From positions 320,001 through 384,000 of the forward strand of contig JAUCBN010000062.1 in assembly GCA_035048815.1 (NCBI GenBank): 64,000 bases of DNA, read 5' to 3'. Position 1 is the first letter of the stretch, and every line of letters begins with the position of its first letter. The position numbers were made by a program, and so were the translations under genes. This DNA comes from Abelmoschus esculentus. Taxonomy: Eukaryota > Streptophyta > Magnoliopsida > Malvales > Malvaceae. The notes under the pieces were generated by a model. That model was not told the DNA's origin, made no database searches, and saw nothing but the letters and a program-made list of their open reading frames with translations. Positions 1 through 10,557 of the stretch are shown in pieces.

Positions 1-946
1 AGATAACCTTGTGGATCCATCTGAACATAAGCTTGTGAAGTGCCTGCATTATCTTCTTCGTTACTACCTTGTAGAGACTTACCATCATACTCTATAACAT
101 GCATCCAATTTTCATATGCCTTATTTACCAAGGCATCCACATAAACCTGAAAAAAAAACATAACCATCAGAAGTTCGAGTCATTATGAATTTGGATTTTC
201 GATGATTTTTCATCATCCGAATGGTTCGGGATTCATGTTCGAGTTCGTTTTAATTTCAGCTTCATAATATTGTCCACTAGCAATTAGGCCACTGAATATT
301 GTTAAGCATTATGCCAATACTCCTAACATTCTCAGGGTAATAAACATAAAGCCACTTAGAACACAAGTCCTTGCAAGTTGCATGCTCCAATAGAACATAC
401 CACATCTTGTTATCGATGATCCTTGGCAGTGAAGGCATCCGTTTGCTTTGCGAATACGAAGCGACCTTCGACCCGAATATGAATTTTCTATTTCTTACGT
501 AAACTAACGGCCTTTTCCCTCCGTGCTCCTTCGCGACGTGGCTGTCCAATTCTTCTCAAGTCCAATTATCGTCGTCTTCCTTGTTGAAATCACCCTCGAG
601 GACTACGAGGTCTAGTTTGGCCGAAGTCTTCGAACCACATGTGACGACGGCCGGTGTTTACATCATTCAAGACAATGTGGATAGTACCACCTTGCTCCCC
701 TTCCATTTCCCCTCCGGTAAAGAGAGGGAGGGATAACCTTGATTTAAACTTAAGCTGTAGATTTCTTTCATCAGAGCCTTTTATCCGTTTAGGGGAAGAA
801 GACGACCTGCATGTTGGGTGGGTAATACTAGGTACCCAGTCAATTTGAATAGAATTAGTCTTGATTTTGATAATTACCGGTTTTTGAAAATTAGAATCAT
901 TAATCTCAGTTTCGGTCCCGTTACTAGTTATACTCATAATATTCAT
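1..946 (-). pseudogene. CBP60-like calmodulin-binding protein, broken copy
   Basis: The minus strand carries pieces of a CBP60 (calmodulin-binding protein 60/SARD1 family) transcription factor, a family acting in defence signalling. The open stretch 946-590 holds the segment with LSLPLFTGG, typical of the start of the CBP60 conserved domain. Near 650-663 the frame shifts by one base into KLDLVVLEGDFN. That frame meets an in-frame TGA at 558-556 and then continues as DSHVAKEHGGKRPL. The middle of the domain is missing: the sequence jumps through RKFIFGSKVAS to NKMWYVLLEHA and KWLYVYYPENVRS. A separate exon-like piece at 146-1, after a polypyrimidine-CAG acceptor, gives VYVDALVNKAYENW and runs off the left edge. 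The calls rest on remembered CBP60 motifs. A frameshift, a stop and internal deletions together make a functional product unlikely. Confidence 0.8.
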
Positions 947-1908
947 ACATAAAGAGAAAGTTTGATAAGAAAAAAAAACAATACCGGATATTTGGTATCG
1001 GTCCCGGTTTTATTGGGTACCTACCGGGTACCAGGTCCAAAAAATCAAGATCCAGTCCCGATTATGATCGGGACCTAAATTTTGGATCTAGTCTCAATCC
1101 CAGTTATGACCGAACCCTAAATTTTGGATTCAATCCCGGTCTCACCAAAATCAATACCAAATAAAAATCTATCGAGTTCGGAACTGAACCGAATAATCGT
1201 TTTTTTTTTCACCCAACCTGCATGCAGCCGGCAGGGTTCAAATTGTTGATTTGCTCCCTCTGGCCACTAGTATGCTTAAATTTGGAATTTAATCCCTATA
1301 CTTTAGTGGCAACCATAGATGAAAAAGGAGAAATTTGAAATGAAATAATACCATGGGAAACAGATTATTTTGGAATTATTTAAAAACTGTAATTTATTTT
1401 TTAAAATTAAAAATATTTAATAATATTATATATCATATTTTTATTGGTTAATATATATTGATGATAGACTTTTGTTTAACTAAATTAAAAACCTTAGACA
1501 ACCTAAAATTTACTTTTAAACATTTATTTTTATAAAAATATAATTTAAACATTTAAAATACATTTTTATTATTCATAAAATTTTATGGACCCGACGTGTC
1601 TTTTAAGCTGTTTTTTCCCTCAATATAAAAAATATAAAAATACGACCTTTTTTTATTATTATTTATTATCCATATAAACGGATTTACTATATTTTCAGTT
1701 TCTTTTGGTTTATCATTTTTCTGTCACATTCTCCTCTCTCTAACCCCCCTTTTTTCTTTCGTTATTTTTTCATGATTGTGCAGATCAGCCCCTAACCTTA
1801 CGTTTTCTTTTACGTTTTCCCCCTTTTTTCCGTTGTTTTTTTCATGCAGAGAAGAAGATTTACGTGTAGTTTTTTGAAAATTTGAAAAAAGTAAAGAAGA
1901 AGACGAGG
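947..1908. other. intergenic, upstream of the VAL-type gene
   Basis: AT-rich spacer between the CBP60 relic and the B3 gene. Positions about 980-1200 are rich in repeated CCGGT/GGTACC-type words that look like a decayed repeat. The last 200 bases before 1909 are pyrimidine-rich and probably hold the 5' UTR of the next gene. No gene is seen. Confidence 0.5.
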
Positions 1909-4900
1909 ATGACGTCAACTTCAGCGGCAGCTTCGTCGTCGAAGTTTTGCTTCAATTCAAACTGTAAGGAGTTGAAATCGGAGAGACCCGGGAAAGGATG
2001 GCGGTTGCGAAACGGAGAGTTGGCCGAGCTCTGTGATCGATGCGCGTGAGATTCACTTTTGTTCTTGGACTCTGTTTGACTTCATTTTCCGCCGTTTTTT
2101 GTTTTTATTTATGGAATTTAAGTTTAGTTGCCCAACTTTGTCCATTTTACTAGTATTCCGGTGTTTAATTTGGGAAATTTTGTGAACTTTGATTAGATAT
2201 TGGCAAATGCTTTACTTAATACGAATTGTTTAGTTTGTTCGTTATGCTATAATATCTGAATTAAGCTGTTTTGTGATTTTAGTTCTGTTTTTGAGGAGGG
2301 AAGATTTTGTGATACTTTTCACTTGAATGTTGGTGGTTGGACGACCTGCGAGTCGTGTGGGAAGGTTAGTAGAAACATTTATGAATTTTCTATAATTTTG
2401 TATGATGATGCTGAATTCCTGCTTTTATCTTCTCGTTTTGGCAGCGTGTCCATAGCGGATGCATTGTTTCAGCACAGGAATTTACTTTGTTGGATCCTGG
2501 AGGAATAGAATGTGTAGCTTGCTCGAGGAAAAATGCTGCTTTGGTGAGGGCATGGATAACTTTGTTATATTATTCTGATGTAGAATCTCTTCCAGAATCT
2601 GTTTCTAGACTATAGACTAAAACTGTTGCTTGTAAAAATAAGGGACCATTCTGTCACTATTTGTTACTTCGTGATTGTATATGAACAAAAAGCATCCTTT
2701 TTCTGTTGGGAGGGAGAGCCACAAATCCCGAACATGGACCATAAAAATGGATATAAACTATAAAAAACATCCTTTTTTCTAGCTGATGTTATCTTACTGT
2801 TGAGTTAAAGTTTGCAACTTGAAGTATATTTCCTAGTCAATAGAATTCCTTTGTGGTGGACAATGTTATAAACCTGTTTATTTCTTCACATTCTATCTCA
2901 GGGCTCAATTTCTTCATGGCCACCCTCTTTTCTTTTCCATTCTTCTTTGTCTGAGAGGTTTAAAGAATATCCTGCTAAAGATTGGAGTCAGCTACCTGGT
3001 TCGTGTCCGGTACCTTGGCGGCAAGCACCCAATTTATTCAGTACTTATACTACTCAGCCTGAGTTGCATTCTAGAGCTCCCTATGAAGTTGACTTAACCA
3101 CAGGCATTGACAGATTAAATGTCTCAGACAGATTATCTACTCCTTCCCTGGAAAAGAAGCAGTTTGAGGAATTTCCTGAAAGGTTAATGAATGGACCCTT
3201 GAAGCCTTTTGCACGTGATATACATGAGAATGGAAATGCAGGTTCATAAAAATTCTCCTCTTTCAATCATAGTAGTCGTAGAAAACTTATACCTACTTTA
3301 GTGCACGTATATGAGAGATGTGAAAGTCTCACTTATTCTTGGACACACACACTGTTCTGAAAAATTGGTCTCTAGAACATCTTATTGGTGGTTGTTGACT
3401 GTCTTGTGAACCATTATTTGTTTCCCAGGGGTGAATTGTGAAGAGCAGCATGGTTCTTGTTTAGCTAAATCCCGGTTGTCTTCTCTGAAGGAGTCATCTA
3501 ATCCACCCTTAGGTTTAACCGTACCATATACATCTACAGATGAAGCAAATGGTCAAATTGTGGTTTCTGGCGCTCATTTGCGGCCAAACTCCCAACCTCC
3601 ACTGGCCAAGCAGTTTAATAGTAATCTGCATAATGGGCTTGATTCTCCAGCTGAAACTCAGATTCGTAATGGGAGACCTCGACCGGATGGTCGTGGAAGG
3701 AATCAATTATTTCCACGTTATTGGCCTAGGTTCACCGACCAAGACCTGCAGCAAATCTCTGCTGAGTATCCTTTTATTCTGGAAGGCATTCTTGATAATA
3801 TTTAATTGTTTTTGACAAACTAGTCCATTACCATTATGGTTAATTTTTTGTAGTTAATTAACCTATTTGAAAACAAGCTGTGCTCTTTTGTGATAACATA
3901 TTCTATATAGATTTTGGGGGGGAAACCCCCCACTAATATTAGTTCTTAAAGTTGGATTATTGTCTAAAACATTTGTTGAAAACATAATTATTAGTACCTA
4001 TTTGCTGTTCTTTTCCATTCATTGAACTGCATTTTTCTTCAGTTAGACTTAACCATATGTAAGTTCAAATTCTATTATCACTCCTTTGTTTGAGAAAATG
4101 TTGAGTGCTAGTGATGCTGGGCGGATTGGACGCCTAGTGCTGCCAAAAAAATGTGCTGAGGTGAGTCATTCCTTAAGAGATTTTTTTTATTTGATCTGCA
4201 TTTGTTGTTTTAATAGCATTGCAATAAAATTAGCATAGATTGATGTTCATAAAAGCTTGGTGGTAAAGTATTTTTGTTTACATCAATTATCTATATTGTT
4301 ATTTTGTGGCAAGGTAGTAGGTTTGGCTTCATACATTTTTGGTCTCACTTATCATCCTACATTTCTTAAACAGAAAACACTATCATGTAGTTTTGTGCTT
4401 TCAGTAACTTAATGATCCTTCTGCTGAAGTTAAATATGAGCATAGCGTTTGGTACTTGTATATCTGAGTTCACCAATTACTACCTAGATTATCATCGCAT
4501 ATTAAAATACACTCATCATGAGACAGGCCTATTTCCCACCAATATCTCAGCCAGAAGGATTACCACTTAAAGTCCAGGATTCAAAAGGAAAGGAATGGAT
4601 ATTTCAGTTCCGCTTCTGGCCCAACAATAACAGCAGAATGTATGTTTTAGAGGGGGTTACACCTTGCATACAGAACATGCAATTGCAAGCAGGCGACGTA
4701 GGTAACTATTTGACATCACTTGAAACAATAACTTATAGATTTTATATTTTGTGCTATAAGCTCAAAAGTACGCCGTGTTCATGTTATTAGATTAATAGTC
4801 CGTGCCTCTCCCATGTTTGGTTTTATTCTTTAGAATTTTTCAGACATGCTCCTTGTCCTTAGATTTACCAGTTAATATATGTTATGACATGGCCTGATTC

Positions 4901-7726
4901 TGTTGCCCAATTCATTTTGGTTTTCCAGCAATTCCGTGTTTCACAATCTTGTGCATTTTCTTTGTCTTCCTTAAGTGTGTGGATATATTACAATGACCAT
5001 GCATCATATTTTGAGACTTACATCCTTGTTAAAAACTGATAGTTATTCTGTTCCGTCAGTAACATTTAGTAGATTAGAACCTGGAGGGAAGTTGGTCATG
5101 GGTTTCAGAAAGGCTTCAACTGCTTCAGCATCTGAGCAGGTTGGTATTGGCCAATTATGTTTATCTTATATTCTGGTTTTGCATTTATATGCTCTGGACC
5201 TATGATAACATGCAATTCAATTGGCTCATATAAGTTCTTTTGTTTCCCATTGATTCATCTGATTGAAATTACAGTTCTCATATATATATATGCATTTCCA
5301 TCGGCAGGACAATGAAATCAAAAATAGTAATGGAGTTTCATCCCATGGAGATGTTAGTGTCTCAAAACCTAAATCTGTTGATATTACTTAACCATTGATT
5401 ATTTAAAAGATAGCTCAGTCTCACTAGCTGCTCATCAACAACCAGGTTGAACTGGCGGATCCTACCTCATGGTCAAAACTTGATAAGTCAGGATACATAG
5501 CGAAGGAAGCATTAGGAACCAAACTAGCAGCCCCAAGAAAGAGGAAGAATAGCATATTGGGTTCAAAGAGTAAGCGCCTAAGAATTGATAATGAAGACTT
5601 GATAGAGCTGAAACTAACATGGGAAGAAGCTCAAGGGCTGCTCCGCCCCCCTCCTAATTATGTAGCCAATGTTGTATTAATTGAAGGTTTTGAGTTTGAA
5701 GAATACGAGGTATGCTATTTCTTCTTTCAATGCTATTTTATGATCACTTGTAGTATATGATGTGATTGTAATCACCTTTCGTTGGAGTTACAGAAATCTG
5801 AGCCACTTTATCATTGTTGTGATTGTTGCTTATTTGTTGGCAAATCGAACTCCGCTAACATACTTTTTCATTTGCTTGGTTTAAAGATGTGATCCGTTTT
5901 GGTTGACTTTTCACTTTCCTTTAGCTAGAATGTTATGCACTTATGGTATTCGTTGTTTTTCAATTAATCAATTTGTTTCTTTTGCATTGCTATAAATAGT
6001 ATTTTTATACAATATATAGCCTACATATTGTAGAGGGTCCTATATTTCCTTTCCCATAATCGTTCCTGAAATTCTCAATTAAACAGGATGCTCCGGTTCT
6101 GGGGAAGCCTACTATATTTGCAACTGATAAGTCGGGGTAATTCTCTTTCTTTTCGATGCTCAGCCTTATTTTGAAGAAAATCAATCTAGTATACTTGGCT
6201 TTGTTTCGGTTAACTTTTGTGGGTTTGTTGAAATAGTCGAGTTGGCACCATGGTGGGTTTATTCAAACATTCTGTGAAATCATAATGAAAATAAAATCCG
6301 AACTCTAAACACTATCTAATGTGTTAGCTTGTCTTATAGGCTGCAAGAGTTGTAACGGAAATTCCAATGTCTGTTTTGTCTTGTGTCAGGGAGAAGATCC
6401 AGTGGGTTCAGTGCAACGATTGTTCTAAGTGGCGTAAATTGCCTTTCAATGCGCTTCTTCCTTCCAAGTGGACCTGTTCGAGCAACTCATGGGATCCAGA
6501 AAGGTAAGCACTCATTCGAGTGTCTTTCTCCACTTTGTCAGTGATGTCTTTTGCTACAATACTTTAATATTACATTTTTCTTTTCTAGTTGACATGTAAA
6601 TCAACTGTGTAGCTTTAACTCGACTAAATCAATTTAAATTGAAGGAAAATGGCAAAAAATACAAAATAGTTTTAACACGTGGGAATTGTATGGACACTTT
6701 ATCAATTTTCTACCATGCTGGCAGATCTTTTTGTTCGGCTGCTCAAGAACTGACTAAAGAAGAGCTGGAAAATCTGGTACCGAACTGTAATCGAGGTATT
6801 TGTTTCTTGAAGGATACAAAATATAAACTGTTTTTTACGGACAGACTGACCTGTGGTAAAGAATGAATGAATTTGATTTCTTGATGATGCTTTTTTCTGT
6901 TAAATTCTGATTCTTCTCCATTCATTTCCTACCATGAAACTAATTTGTTTTATGGTCATCAATGACAGCAGCTTCTAAGAAAATGAAGGCTGCTAAACGA
7001 GAACCAGAAAATGTAGATGCTTTAGAAGGGCTGGACACACTTGCAGACTTAGCTATAATGGGAGAGGGTGGGGTTCTCCCCACTTCATCTCAGGCCACCA
7101 CGAAGCACCCCCGGCATAGACCTGGCTGCTCGTGTATCGTATGCATTCAGCCCCCGAGTGGGAAGGGCCCGAAACACAAGCAGACCTGTACATGTAATGT
7201 GTGCCAAACAGTGAAGAGGCGCTTCCGCACCCTCATGATGCGTCGCGAGAAGAAACAGTCACAAAAAGAAGTAGCCGAAGCCACACTTGAGAAGCAGCAA
7301 CAACCTTCATTACCCGATAAAGTACTAGAAAATGATCCCCTCCCTTGCACTAGTGCAGGAAATAGCAACAATCCGAACCCGAAAAAGGTTGTCGTTGAGG
7401 GTTTAGACGATGAGTCAAACAGACTAAAACCCTCAATTTCACCTTTCAAAGGCCAAATCGACTTGAATATCCAACCGGAGCGTGAAGAAGAGTTGTCACC
7501 TGGCTCGGATTCTAGCAACATGATGAGATTGCTTCAAGATGCCACCGACAAATACCTTAAGCAGCAAAGCATTTCAAGCTCTATAGGAGAGAGAACCAAT
7601 GGCCGCACCGAAGGAGAAAAAACCAGCAACACTGTCGATCTTGGAGCCAGCCAGCAAGATGCTGACATGGACCCTCGGACTGTTTTCTCTATCAAAGCAT
7701 CTTCATCAACATCACCCACCGGTTAG
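1909..7726 (+). CDS. VAL/HSI2-type B3 transcriptional repressor (VAL2-like?)
   Basis: Fourteen exons fit in phase: 1909-2045, 2283-2364, 2445-2543, 2902-3241, 3429-3765, 4064-4160, 4527-4701, 5060-5139, 5308-5352, 5446-5709, 6087-6136, 6390-6503, 6725-6795 and 6969-7726, giving 882 aa. Domains in order: an N-terminal Cys/His-rich PHD-like region (residues ~12-105, with ELCDRCASVFEEGRFC and CESCGKRVHSGC); a B3 DNA-binding domain (~339-445, with SASDAGRIGRLVLPK and FRFWPNNNSRMYVLEG); a CW zinc finger (~570-607, with IQWVQCNDCSKWRKLP); a Cys-rich stretch near 682-709; and an EAR-type motif IDLNIQP near 795. In known VAL proteins B3 binds RY elements, CW/PHD-like modules read histone marks and EAR recruits corepressors, shutting down seed maturation genes in the nucleus. 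The N-terminal form looks closer to VAL2-annotated proteins, but the subclade is not certain. The short intron 5353-5445 is inferred because reading through it meets TAA. Confidence 0.93.
3916..3931. repeat. G7-AAA-C6 hairpin in a VAL intron
   Basis: A run of seven G, three A and six C forms a perfect short hairpin in the intron between exons 5 and 6. It stands out in an AT-rich intron. No function is claimed. Confidence 0.6.
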
Positions 7727-8913
7727 ATCGATTCCCTAATCCTATTAACAATATCATCGATGCATCACTACTATGTTAGGCACCACAGTTTTGGTTAAAA
7801 CATACACCTTTATCGGCATTGTTCTTCTATGTCTGTACATAAACTATGGCAATATATGCGGATTTTGACGAGGCAAATGCTGCCGGTGGGGAGAGGAGGT
7901 TGAAGCTGATGTAGGGACATTTTAGGAGCTCACCTGCTACTCCACATCGAGAAGAATTGGAGGATGTAAGTTTCAGTCAGTCGAATAGAAATTGCATTCT
8001 ATTGATTTTTACTTTATTTTGTTGCGCCTTGGAAATTTTCGCGTTGGAGTAATGATATTATATTTTGTGAAATGCTCTGCTAAATTAAGAAAGGAAACAT
8101 ATTTTTTTGCTTAAACATGTTTCGAGTTTGATGTCATGTGTCCGTAGAGAATTCTCGTTAGAAGACTTATTAAAATTAGACGAGTCAATATGGATTAATC
8201 AGGATAAAATTCTAAAAAATCAAGAGGACAACTAAAAGAGGAAAAATGTCTATCCCAAAACAGTTCTGGTTTGACTTTCAACTCGAATTTAAATTTGACT
8301 TGAACCTTTACCGACCTAAATTTAAAGTATTTTAAAGTATCATATCAATCAGAAAATAATTATATAAGAGGTGGATGTTCTATTTTTATTTAGTACCCCA
8401 AATAAAAATATGTGACTTGTGACAAAAGAATCTTGTAGTTTATTTAGTAAAGTTTTGATGGATACCTTTAATCAGCCTAATTAAGAGATTTCAAAACTGT
8501 TAATTACCCTTGACAAGGTCAACCAGTCTATCTTGGCATCAAATAACAAAAACAAACACAGGAGTGCCATTGATTCTTATGAAAAAATCCTAACTAAATG
8601 GCCTTATTTGTAGGGTAATTTTTCCTAATTACTTTCATTTTTAGTACCAAAAAATAAGGAAAATTAGCCTTTTGGTCCCCATTGATACTTTTGGTGACAA
8701 ATTCCCCTTCTGTCACCATATTTCCCTCTCTCTGTTCCTCCTCCTTTGCCATTGCAACAGTTAAAGAAGAGGAAAAAGAGAGGAACACAAACACCATTTT
8801 CAATCACAAATTTAGAAATATTTAGATGATTATTCATGCAATAGTAACATAAACGAAGACAACTGAAGCAAAGGAGAGTGACTTGTTTGTGAAGTAATAA
8901 TTCTTGTGGCAAG
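7727..8913. other. intergenic: VAL 3' end and syntaxin upstream region
   Basis: Contains the 3' UTR side of the VAL-type gene and then AT-rich sequence. A TTATATAAG word near 8360 and a pyrimidine-rich tract at 8690-8760 lie upstream of the syntaxin ATG and may belong to its promoter and leader. No further gene is seen. Confidence 0.5.
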
Positions 8914-9831
8914 ATGAATGATTTGATCTCGAGTTCGTTCAGGAAATACACGGACATGAAGGAACAGTCTTACCGGGACGATCTGGAAGCCGGAACCGAG
9001 AGCGAAAACCTTGATAAATTCTTTGAAGATGTCGAAAATGTCAAGGAAGACATGAAAGGAGTTGAAAAGTTGTACAAGGCGTTACAGGATGCCAATGAGG
9101 AATGCAAAACTGCACATAGTGCAAAGACGATTAAACAGCTCCGGTCCCGAATGGATGCCGATGTGGAACAGGTGCTTAAACGTGTTAAAGTCATTAAAGG
9201 GAAGCTTGAAGGATTGGAACGGTCGAATGCGGCTAGTCGTAACACTCCAGGATGTGGTCCGGGTTCGTCTACGGACAGAACCCGGACTTCGGTCGTTAGT
9301 GGTTTGGGAAAGAAGCTGAAGGACATGATGGATGATTTTCAGGCATTGAGAGCGAGGATGCAGGCGGAGTATAAAGAAACGGTTGAACGGAGATACTTCA
9401 CCATCACTGGCGAGAAGCCGGACGAGGAAACAATCGAGAACTTGATCTCGAGCGGCGAGAGCGAAAGTTTTCTTCAAAGGGCCATCCAGGAACAAGGAAG
9501 GGGACAGATTATGGACACCATTTCTGAGATTCAAGAACGGCATGATGCAGTGAAGGAGATCGAGAAGAACCTGATCGAGCTCCACCAGATATTCTTGGAT
9601 ATGGCGGCCCTGGTGGAAGCTCAGGGCCAGCAACTCAACGACATCGAGACCAACGTGGCGAAAGCGAGTTCTTTTGTCCGACGAGGGACGGAACAGCTTG
9701 TGGAAGCTCGGGAACAACAGAAGAGTGCGAGGAAATGGACTTGTATAGCCATAATTGCTGGAATTGTTCTCATTATTGTCATCCTCCTCCCACTCTTGCC
9801 CACCATTATAACTCTCCTTCAGAAGAAGTGA
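8914..9831 (+). CDS. SYP12-group Qa-SNARE syntaxin (SYP124/125-like)
   Basis: Intronless 305-aa protein. The N-terminus MNDLISSSFRKYTDMK and NLDKFFEDVENVKEDM are typical of the plant plasma-membrane SYP12 group. An Habc-type helical region covers about residues 30-160, including the family signature GCGPGSSTDRTRTSVVSGLG. The SNARE helix lies at about 205-265 (IQERHDAVKEIEKNLIELHQ, with the ionic-layer Gln in FLDMAALVEAQGQQL). A C-terminal membrane anchor follows WTCIAIIAGIVLIIVILLPL and ends in LLQKK. Qa-SNAREs of this group drive fusion of secretory vesicles with the plasma membrane. SYP124/125 act in pollen and SYP121/122 in defence and ion transport. The DDLEAGTESENLD spacer and lack of a long Gly/Pro tail favour SYP124/125 over SYP121. 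Length is normal and no damage is seen. Confidence 0.95.
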   Translation: MNDLISSSFRKYTDMKEQSYRDDLEAGTESENLDKFFEDVENVKEDMKGVEKLYKALQDANEECKTAHSAKTIKQLRSRMDADVEQVLKRVKVIKGKLEGLERSNAASRNTPGCGPGSSTDRTRTSVVSGLGKKLKDMMDDFQALRARMQAEYKETVERRYFTITGEKPDEETIENLISSGESESFLQRAIQEQGRGQIMDTISEIQERHDAVKEIEKNLIELHQIFLDMAALVEAQGQQLNDIETNVAKASSFVRRGTEQLVEAREQQKSARKWTCIAIIAGIVLIIVILLPLLPTIITLLQKK

Positions 9832-10557
9832 AGGCGGCCAAGAACCCGGAATTTATATCGAGTTGCAACTATGGTTTCGGTAGCTGTGTTTTATCACGGT
9901 TGCAGATAATAAATAATCTATCGCGATCGTTGTAGACCATCATTTTCTTACAATAACGGTTTCAGACAGTACTAACCGTAATTTGAATCCTTGCGAATAA
10001 CATTCCTCCCCAACATCTGGAAAATCCATATTCTTCTTTTCAATCATGTTGGAATCCAACGGAGTTCGGAACCAATCAGTTTGGTAAGGAGATTTTTGTT
10101 TGACTTTTACCCTGCATGTTTCGGTAGATGTTTTGACATTCTTGTTCTCAATGAAATCTCAATTTTTGTTATTTATCTGCTGCTATTTCTAATATTTATA
10201 GGCTTGGGAATTGGTATTTTAGTCATGAATTTCTACTACTAAAAGCCTTGATTTATTGGGAAGGAGAGAGATAAAAGAACCAACCTTTATCATATTACAA
10301 CAGCACACTTCTTACATAAATGGATTATTATTATTATTACAAAACTTGCATATTACAGTACACTTCTTACATAAATGGATTATCATATTACAAAACTTGC
10401 AATCAATATCCAGTATATCTAATGAGTAGAACCGGTTGCAATCTGAGGAAAAGTACATACAGAAAATAATTTATTTTCTTTCAGAATGTGTGCTACTCTT
10501 TGATTATGTGTGATGCAAAATGAAAATCTGTGTTTCAACAATGAATCTGCCGGCGAG
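9832..10557. other. spacer between convergent syntaxin and ArfGAP genes
   Basis: Holds the 3' UTRs of two convergent genes. Around 10280-10400 a short segment (TACACTTCTTACATAAATGGATTAT) occurs twice, about 60 bp apart. A short reading frame at 9991-10242 has no recognisable family match and is treated as UTR. Confidence 0.5.

Noticed and set aside
9082..9717. 211-residue minus-strand frame under the syntaxin
   Set aside because: Antisense shadow of the syntaxin coding sequence.
9991..10242. 83-residue open frame with a hydrophobic tail downstream of the syntaxin
   Set aside because: It lies in the expected 3' UTR, has AT-driven hydrophobic composition and no recognisable family.
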